From positions 37,081,113 through 37,145,112 of the forward strand of contig OX439038.1 in the NCBI GenBank assembly GCA_949317995.1: a stretch of 64,000 nucleotides of DNA, given 5' to 3'. Each line of letters starts with the position of its first letter. Position 1 is the first letter of the stretch. Shown one piece after another: positions 58,156 through 64,000 of the stretch. The stretch comes from Acholoe squamosa. Taxonomy: Eukaryota > Annelida > Polychaeta > Phyllodocida > Polynoidae. A model generated the notes under the pieces. The model searched no databases. It was not told where the DNA came from and worked only from the letters and a program-made list of their open reading frames with translations. A program made the position numbers and the translations under genes.

Positions 58156-61100
58156 TTATATTGCGATAAAATCATCATCATCCTCTCCGTCTGAATCGGT
58201 CCAGTGCATAGAGGGACGGGCTGCTGCCCTAAGTCGACTACTCCTTAGGGAAGGTTTCACGCAGCTATTTTCCTGAGCCTGTTTTGGCGTCGAGGAATTC
58301 TTGCGGGCATGAGCCGCTGACTGCTTCTTGTAAATTCGTGAGGCGTCGTCGCTGACGGACTGGTTGTCCAGGATAGCCTTTTCATTTTCATTCTCATTTG
58401 TATTCTCATAGCTTTGTGTACGTTGCACGTCAGCGTCTTTGTGTATTGTCCCGTGGGGACCTTTCTTTCTTCCAGGGCGGGCGTCTCGTGGAGAGACTTC
58501 ATTTTCTTCTTTTTGTGCTTCTTTCCCTTCCGCTTTTTCTTCTACTTCTGCCACTTCTTCCTCTACTTCTTCTTCTACTTCTTCAGGAGCTTCTTTTCCT
58601 TCTTCATTTATATCATTTTCCTCTGCTATCGCTGGGGCCCATGTTTTATAACACCGTTTGAGCTTCTGTATATTCATGAAGTGTGGTATTTCAATGCCCG
58701 TTGCCACGGACACTACGCGCACCAGGTGGTCGTCCTTCACTTCTTCTATACGGTAGGGACCTTTGTATCTGTCAGAAAATTTCGAAACTCGGTTTGCAGA
58801 GCATGTAGGGTCATACACATAGACGAGATCTCCTTCATTGAAGTCTACAGGTCGTTTTCCTGCATCTAATCTTTTTCTCAGATTTTCCTCATACTCACCT
58901 GTGTATGCCTTAGCCAATTTCTTGAATTGTTTGATGTTGTCTTTTGTCCTAAGGAACCATTCTGAATCCGAGAGAGTTGTAGGCATTGGTCTGTTGTCAG
59001 GTAGGCCCATTGGTCTTGTGTCGCGTCCGAACAACAGTGTGTAGGGGGAAAATCCCGTTCTGCCACTGGTGGTGGATCGGATCGTCCATAGGGCTATTGG
59101 GACCAAATCTGGCCACATGTCATGTCCATCATCGATGTAGCATGCAATGATGTTCTCGAGGCTTTTATGCATCCTTTCAACTCTCGCATTTCCGGTTGGC
59201 ATTCTTGCACTTGTCATGCTGTGGCGGCAATTAAGTCGCTTTGTTATTTCATGGAAGATTTTTGATATGAATGTCGGGCCTCTGTCAGAGTGAATGCGCT
59301 CGACTTTTCCATATCTACAGATGATGTTCTTCAGAAACAGGTCAGCTCCTGTGACTGCTGTCGAATCCTCTGTGCAGAATGCTTCAGGGTATCCTGTCAA
59401 CAAGTCCACGAATGTCATTATATATTTTGATCCATCCGCGGCTGTTTTTAATGGTCCTATGAAGTCCACCTGCACTTGCTGCCACGGGTAATCTGGTGTA
59501 TCCCAACTTTTAGCAGCTGCTTTGAAGTGAGGAGCTCTTTTCCTTAGTGCGCAGGTTTCGCATTTTCTGACGTATTCTGAAATGTCCTCATGTAAGTTCT
59601 TCCAGTAATATTTAGATGTCACTTTGCCGCACAGGGCAGCTGTGCCTACATGTCCACCAGTTATTATATCGTCATGTAGAATCTTGAGTACCCTTTGTTG
59701 TAGTTCCTTTGGGACAACGATTCTGCCGCTGACCTCGGTGAATTGTCCCCTTTTCTTTTTGCGTGGCACTGAGAATTTTACCAAGAGTCCTGGTTCCATC
59801 ATTCCCATGAATTCTGACTTAATCATAACAGCTTTGGCTTCTTCCCAATCGTCGGGAAAAATCTCGTCTTCCAGATATTCAATCATCTGATTGCAGGTTG
59901 GATCATCGCGCTGAGCTCTCATCAGTCTTTCTGTGCTTATTTCCTGATTGGTTTCCATGTTGAACACTTCGCATCCCACATCTGGTTCAAATTCTTCCTC
60001 GTCGCTATTTTCCTCGTCGTCTTGTACACGGGACAGGTAGTCTGGTAGGTAGTGAGTTGCTCCTGGCTCGTAGTTTATTTCCAGGTCAAAGTCAGATAGT
60101 GACAACGCCCATCTCTTCAGACGTTTCGAGGGAGCCTTGTGAGCTTGCATCAGCAATGATATCAATGGCTTGTGGTCTGTTATCACAGTCACTTTTCCTC
60201 CCTGTAACATATCCTCATATGTTTTCAGTGTTTTTACTACGGCTAGGGCTTCCTTTTCAGTCACGTTGTAGTTGAGTTCTGCCCCATTCATAGTGTACCC
60301 AAAATATAAGATCGGTCTGTATAGATCGTCGATGTTGTGGCAGATTGCAGCGCCACAAGCACGATCTGATGCGTCTGTTAGCACTATGAAATGTCCACCT
60401 ATCTCTGGGTGTATCAGCAGTGGTGGTGAAGTCAGTTTTGTCTGGATCTCTTGAAATGATGCTTCACACTTATCAGTCCATTCAAACTTTGCATGTTTTT
60501 GAAGCAACTTGTTCAGGGGGACAGATGCCTTGGCAAATCCCGGGATGAAGCCGCGATAGTAATTGCACAATCCCAGGAATGATTTCACAGCTTTAACATT
60601 CTTTGGCCTTTTCACTGCCTTGACCTTTTTAATGATCCTAGGTTGAGTTTCAAGACCTTCCTTGCTGATGATATGTCCCAAGTAGTTGATTCTGTCCTTG
60701 CACCAATCACATTTTTCAGGTTTGATTTTTAAGTCTGCTTTTGCCAGTGCTTTTAGAACAAGTTGGACATTCTTCAGGTGTTCCTCGAATGTTTGGTCGT
60801 AGATTATTATGTCATCCAGGTAGGCAAGACATGTTCGCGGTATGAGGCCTTTTAATGCCATAGACATGACCTTGGTGAACTGCCATGGTGCTCCACAAAG
60901 GCCAAATGCTACTCGTCGGTATTGGTAGACTCCTGTAGGTGTTTCAAATGCTGTGTACTCTCTTGATTCTTTGTCTATCTCAACTTGATGGTATCCGCTG
61001 AGGAGATCGAGTGCTGTAAACATGACGGGTTTTTTGTATGCCATGAAGAGGAATAAAGATCTTGCTGTAGGCATAGGAAACTTGTCCTTGTATGTAATGG

Positions 61101-62274
61101 AGTTAAGCCATCTGTAATCTGTGCAGAGCCTGGGTTTTCCATTCTTTTTGTAAGCCACTACGAGGGGGCTTCGCCATGCTGATTCACTTGGTTCTATCAC
61201 TCCCAGGTCCAGCAGCTGTTTAACCTGTTCATCTATTATTTCCATCTTCTGTGGTGAGTACCTGTATGGTCTTGTGTAGGCTATTCCCTTAGAGTCATCA
61301 ACCCTGATTTTCATTGGGGCAATTTTACAATGTCCAAGCTCAGACATCTCAAAGGCAAGGCTGCCCTTGTTTCGTAGCAGCATGTCAATGAATTGTTCCT
61401 TTTGGGAGTCATTCAGGCAGGAATCACTCAAGTCAATCTGTTTTATCTTTTCTTCTTTTGTCACAATCCCTTTTGGATCTTCTATTTGATCGATGGTTAA
61501 AGATTTTACAAAGTCAACTGCCATGTGACATACCTCGACTGGTATCCCAAGTTTTTGTTGGTGATGTACTCTTAGAAAGTCAGGTAATTCTTCAAGATTG
61601 AGACCTGGCACCTTACCTTTACATGCATAGGCTAGGACATCATCCTTTCCCAAGATGATGGGGTGGTCAGTGCAGTTCATAATCTTCATCCACCATGCTT
61701 GTCCCAACTGATTAACACAGCTTTCCACACATAAAGGTGCCAGTCCTGATGGTTCGCATATCACTGGTTCATTTTGTTCCCCTGGTATGTGCCTCCATGG
61801 CAAGACTGTTATGATTTTCTCCTGCATAGGCATTATTTTCTCATTTTCAGTGCTGGACACTGGATTTCCTTTGAAAATCTCTACTTTCCTATCTCCCATT
61901 TTCATATCTGCATGGAGTGCTTCTAGTAGGTTCCTACCAATCATGACATCATGGCAGAGATTTTCCATGACATGGAAGTTGAAGTATAACCGTGCTCCTT
62001 CTATCATGAATTTTAACCTTGCAGTTTCTGATATCTCTGTGCTGTTACCATCTGCCATATTCACCTTCACATTTGTATCAAGTGTTTCAACTATGCATTC
62101 TTCCGGTAGTGATTGTTTATACCTTTTTGAAATGAAGCAGTCACTGGCTCCTGTGTCAAGGAATGCTGATTTTTCTCTCCCACTCAGGTTGATGGTCAAA
62201 AACAATGGTTCGCTGTTAAGTTTGTCATTAGCTGGTCCGCCCATAGAATGCAGCGTAGTCGTGATAGGCGGCAC
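58156..62274 (-). CDS. pol: Ty3/gypsy Pol polyprotein (protease, RT, RNase H, integrase)
   Basis: About 1,370 codons, open throughout. Aspartic protease: LDTGAS at about residue 39-44. Reverse transcriptase: LCTDYRWLN near 383 and the catalytic YLDD at 485-488. RNase H: TDAS at 633-636, with E676 and D700. Integrase: an HHCC zinc finger (H867, H875, C905, C908) and a DD35E core (D937, D997, E1033), then a GPY-like DRYKGPYRI module. After that comes an unusually Glu-rich stretch (about residues 1195-1225) and a basic tail. It processes Gag-Pol, copies RNA and integrates DNA. Its frame differs from gag, as is common where the family uses ribosomal frameshifting, so the exact N-terminus is not an ATG. 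Plus-strand frames beneath it are shadows. Confidence 0.95.
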   Translation of the reverse strand: MPPITTTLHSMGGPANDKLNSEPLFLTINLSGREKSAFLDTGASDCFISKRYKQSLPEECIVETLDTNVKVNMADGNSTEISETARLKFMIEGARLYFNFHVMENLCHDVMIGRNLLEALHADMKMGDRKVEIFKGNPVSSTENEKIMPMQEKIITVLPWRHIPGEQNEPVICEPSGLAPLCVESCVNQLGQAWWMKIMNCTDHPIILGKDDVLAYACKGKVPGLNLEELPDFLRVHHQQKLGIPVEVCHMAVDFVKSLTIDQIEDPKGIVTKEEKIKQIDLSDSCLNDSQKEQFIDMLLRNKGSLAFEMSELGHCKIAPMKIRVDDSKGIAYTRPYRYSPQKMEIIDEQVKQLLDLGVIEPSESAWRSPLVVAYKKNGKPRLCTDYRWLNSITYKDKFPMPTARSLFLFMAYKKPVMFTALDLLSGYHQVEIDKESREYTAFETPTGVYQYRRVAFGLCGAPWQFTKVMSMALKGLIPRTCLAYLDDIIIYDQTFEEHLKNVQLVLKALAKADLKIKPEKCDWCKDRINYLGHIISKEGLETQPRIIKKVKAVKRPKNVKAVKSFLGLCNYYRGFIPGFAKASVPLNKLLQKHAKFEWTDKCEASFQEIQTKLTSPPLLIHPEIGGHFIVLTDASDRACGAAICHNIDDLYRPILYFGYTMNGAELNYNVTEKEALAVVKTLKTYEDMLQGGKVTVITDHKPLISLLMQAHKAPSKRLKRWALSLSDFDLEINYEPGATHYLPDYLSRVQDDEENSDEEEFEPDVGCEVFNMETNQEISTERLMRAQRDDPTCNQMIEYLEDEIFPDDWEEAKAVMIKSEFMGMMEPGLLVKFSVPRKKKRGQFTEVSGRIVVPKELQQRVLKILHDDIITGGHVGTAALCGKVTSKYYWKNLHEDISEYVRKCETCALRKRAPHFKAAAKSWDTPDYPWQQVQVDFIGPLKTAADGSKYIMTFVDLLTGYPEAFCTEDSTAVTGADLFLKNIICRYGKVERIHSDRGPTFISKIFHEITKRLNCRHSMTSARMPTGNARVERMHKSLENIIACYIDDGHDMWPDLVPIALWTIRSTTSGRTGFSPYTLLFGRDTRPMGLPDNRPMPTTLSDSEWFLRTKDNIKQFKKLAKAYTGEYEENLRKRLDAGKRPVDFNEGDLVYVYDPTCSANRVSKFSDRYKGPYRIEEVKDDHLVRVVSVATGIEIPHFMNIQKLKRCYKTWAPAIAEENDINEEGKEAPEEVEEEVEEEVAEVEEKAEGKEAQKEENEVSPRDARPGRKKGPHGTIHKDADVQRTQSYENTNENENEKAILDNQSVSDDASRIYKKQSAAHARKNSSTPKQAQENSCVKPSLRSSRLRAAARPSMHWTDSDGEDDDDFIAI

Positions 62275-62285
62275 GGACCAGCCAC

Positions 62286-63866
62286 TTAGTTTCCCTGCTG
62301 GTTGTTTCCTGGTGTTTTACCACCTGTCCTTGGTGCTTGACCTGTGGCTCTCATCTCGCCCATTTTGTTACGGAGCCAGCTGCATGCATCTGTACTGTGT
62401 CCATACATCTCATGAACTGTGCAGTATTTACGATTATCTTCTCCAATTTCAGCTCTTCCACCTGGGCGGTACTGGTTTCCCTGTCTACCCCTTCCTGCAT
62501 TTACCTGCATTTGCTGACTTGGTTGCTGGACTGCAGCCTGTTGCATATTGGTTCTTCCAGTTTGTGGGTAAAAGCGAGGTCGTTGGTAAGCTTGGTTTCT
62601 TGGACCGCTCTGCCACTGTCCTCTATTGGACCATCCCTGGTAACCAAGGGACTGGCCCCTGTTCGGGTAGAAAGGTCTCGGGTTCTGGTTTCTGAAATAG
62701 GTGTCCGTATTTCCATTTGGATTGTAATTCCTGCTGGGTGGGTTGTACTTCTGACCTCCAGAAGGACTTGTCTGTTGCTTGTCTTCAGCAACCTCCAGGG
62801 CTGCCAACAGTTGATCGATACGATCATCCACTTGTGTATTAGCAGAAGCCTCCAATACTGCTGCTGAGGCCTTTGGTACTTTCTTGTCCAATGATTCCAG
62901 GCGTGACGCAACCCTAATGGCTTCTTCAATGGTCTTCACATCTGTCCTAGCAAGTTCCCTTGAAACTGCAGGAGAGGTTCCACCTATGAATACTGCTAGC
63001 ACCAGTTCTGGAGCCACATCACCAGCTACCTGGTGCTTCCTTAGGGTGCCTGCAAAATCCAGGATAGACTGATCCTTTTCCTGTTTTAGTGAGAAGAAAT
63101 CCCTGTGCTTCTGCCATGATGTTCGTTTGTCCTCGAAGATGTCCACCACAGCCTCCTTCAAATGGGCATAGGTATCCTTCTTGTCATCTGCCAGTGTTTT
63201 AACCCAATCTGCTGCTATTCCTTTCAGCCCATGCTTTGCCATCATCAGCTTCTTAGGTGCATCCCAGGTGTACAAGTCAGCAACAGCATCCAGCTCCTCG
63301 AAATATGTTTCTGGCTTCTCTCCTGTAGAGCCATTGAATATAGGGGGTTTTATTGGTGGCACCGCCATGTCGATTGGTGGGTTGATTCCTAGATTAGGGT
63401 TCTGCTGATCTTGATTTTGTATGTCGACCTGACCTTGATTCCGTGCGTCCTGTTGACCTTGGTCCTGATCGTCTATGTCCGATTGTTCCTGTTCCTCCTC
63501 TGATAGCACCTGTTCCTCTTCTGATTCTTCCTCCGACTGCCCCTTTTTAACTCCCTCCTGATACTGTATATTGTAGTGCAATTTCCTTTTGGTATTTTCT
63601 AAATCATGAGAATGTATTGAGTGATCCAATGGTGTTTCATCAAAATTAATAGCAGATCGTTTTGCATGAACCGCGGTTGAATTATTATCTGAGCTCAAAG
63701 GGCTCTCAGGTAGAAGGTTGACTTCGTCCTGACTATGGTTTACATTGGAGTCACTAGCTACATCGGTGTGTAGTCGGGCTGTGAGGACCTGGTCCGATGT
63801 AGCGCCGCTGGGGCCCGCGCCGTCGATTGGAGACGCCACGCCAGGTTGATCAGGCCCCTCTGTCAA
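62286..63866 (-). CDS. gag: Ty3/gypsy Gag polyprotein
   Basis: About 526 codons. The N-terminal 165 residues are acidic and Gln-rich (SEEESEEEQ, then many DQ/NQ repeats) and probably disordered. Residues about 172-330 form the retrotransposon Gag capsid-like region (PPIFNGSTGEKPETYFEEL, then WVKTL, and later RELARTDVKTIEEAIRVA). The C-terminal part is Arg/Gly/Gln/Asn-rich with a single zinc-knuckle-like motif CTVHEMYGHSTDAC at about 482-495, which would bind RNA. Length and order are normal for the family. The start is uncertain because the frame opens without a clear ATG. pol follows within 12 bp in another frame. Confidence 0.9.
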   Translation of the reverse strand: MTEGPDQPGVASPIDGAGPSGATSDQVLTARLHTDVASDSNVNHSQDEVNLLPESPLSSDNNSTAVHAKRSAINFDETPLDHSIHSHDLENTKRKLHYNIQYQEGVKKGQSEEESEEEQVLSEEEQEQSDIDDQDQGQQDARNQGQVDIQNQDQQNPNLGINPPIDMAVPPIKPPIFNGSTGEKPETYFEELDAVADLYTWDAPKKLMMAKHGLKGIAADWVKTLADDKKDTYAHLKEAVVDIFEDKRTSWQKHRDFFSLKQEKDQSILDFAGTLRKHQVAGDVAPELVLAVFIGGTSPAVSRELARTDVKTIEEAIRVASRLESLDKKVPKASAAVLEASANTQVDDRIDQLLAALEVAEDKQQTSPSGGQKYNPPSRNYNPNGNTDTYFRNQNPRPFYPNRGQSLGYQGWSNRGQWQSGPRNQAYQRPRFYPQTGRTNMQQAAVQQPSQQMQVNAGRGRQGNQYRPGGRAEIGEDNRKYCTVHEMYGHSTDACSWLRNKMGEMRATGQAPRTGGKTPGNNQQGN

Positions 63867-63978
63867 GGCCGTTGGGTAGCCTGCTTCCCTGCCTGACCTG
63901 GCCGTACCTAGAATTCCCGTAATGAGCGCTCGTGGGTCTTCTAGGTCGGTTTTACCTGGGCTTGACTCCCTAAACTGA
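63867..63978 (-). other. gag leader region
   Basis: 112 bp between gag and the possible primer-binding site. No other feature seen. Confidence 0.5.
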
Positions 63979-63996
63979 CTAGGTATCAGGGAGCCA
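63979..63996 (-). promoter_or_regulatory. Possible tRNA primer-binding site
   Basis: On the minus strand, TGGCTCCCTGATACC directly precedes the gag leader. It starts with TGG, as a complement to a tRNA CCA end does. The first eight bases match the 3' end of a tRNA-Asp-like sequence. The preceding bases end ...ACAG at the window limit, compatible with an LTR CA end just outside. Tentative without the LTR. Confidence 0.4.
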
Positions 63997-64000
63997 CTGT

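Larger units (their letters stand above)
49813..64000 (-). mobile_element. Ty3/gypsy env-bearing element, partial, with an insert
   Basis: From right to left on the minus strand: a possible primer-binding site, gag, pol (protease, RT, RNase H, integrase) and env. This is the errantivirus/gypsy order. The 5' LTR would lie beyond 64000. About 6.4 kb (51.75-58.15 kb) between pol and env is unlike the element and is probably an insert or acquired cargo. gag and pol look whole as far as seen. The element is broken overall, with one or two structural breaks in view. The unspoilt frames suggest a young insertion; LTR-LTR dating is not possible here. Confidence 0.65.

Noticed and set aside
58398-58869. 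Plus-strand Phe/Leu-rich frames opposite the pol tail
   Set aside because: They are the complement of the Glu-rich codons of pol; shadows.
61787-63408. Long plus-strand frames opposite gag and the protease region
   Set aside because: The minus-strand frames have clear Gag and Pol motifs; the plus-strand ones have none.

Overview
The window looks like animal nuclear DNA, most likely pericentromeric or other heterochromatin. Three things point there: about 49 kb of A+T-rich tandem satellite, a Ty3/gypsy element with a baculovirus-F-like envelope gene, and TATA/AATAAA/AG-GT signals of metazoan type. I cannot place the species.

Layout. (1) 1-49645 is one satellite array. The basic unit is about 239 bp, itself two diverged halves of about 120 bp. 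Twelve units form a higher-order repeat of about 2.83-2.84 kb, and three or four of those are copied again as nearly identical blocks of 11,347, 8,979 and 8,509 bp. A 939-bp solo LTR (2873-3811) interrupts the left part. The right end, from about 42.6 kb, is irregular and more diverged. (2) 49646-49812 is a piece of the same LTR family in the opposite orientation, at the array edge. (3) 49813-51746 (env), 58156-62274 (pol) and 62286-63866 (gag), all on the minus strand, have the order of an env-bearing Ty3/gypsy (errantivirus-like) fossil whose 5' LTR would lie just past the window end. gag and pol frames are long and open in the visible part. The element as a whole is rearranged, so I treat it as broken.

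(4) The surprise is the roughly 6.4 kb between env and pol (51.75-58.15 kb). It is compact and unlike the rest. On the minus strand, seven small ORFs (A-G, 55.9 to 53.8 kb) follow a TATA box with a direct-repeat enhancer and end at an AATAAA; several begin at splice-acceptor-like sequences. One encodes a two-finger C2H2 protein, one a 46-residue single-pass membrane protein, one a coiled coil. Facing them is a plus-strand 508-codon ORF (H) with a Pro/Ala/Ser-rich middle and an acidic, aromatic C-terminus like a transcription activation domain. A second TATA box points right toward three short AG...GT-bounded exon-like segments. Divergent promoters, convergent 3' ends and tiny overlapping ORFs resemble a small DNA-virus genome or a captured regulatory cassette more than retroviral accessory genes, because an internal poly(A) signal on the genomic strand would be costly to a retroelement. 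I recognise none of ORFs A-H by family.
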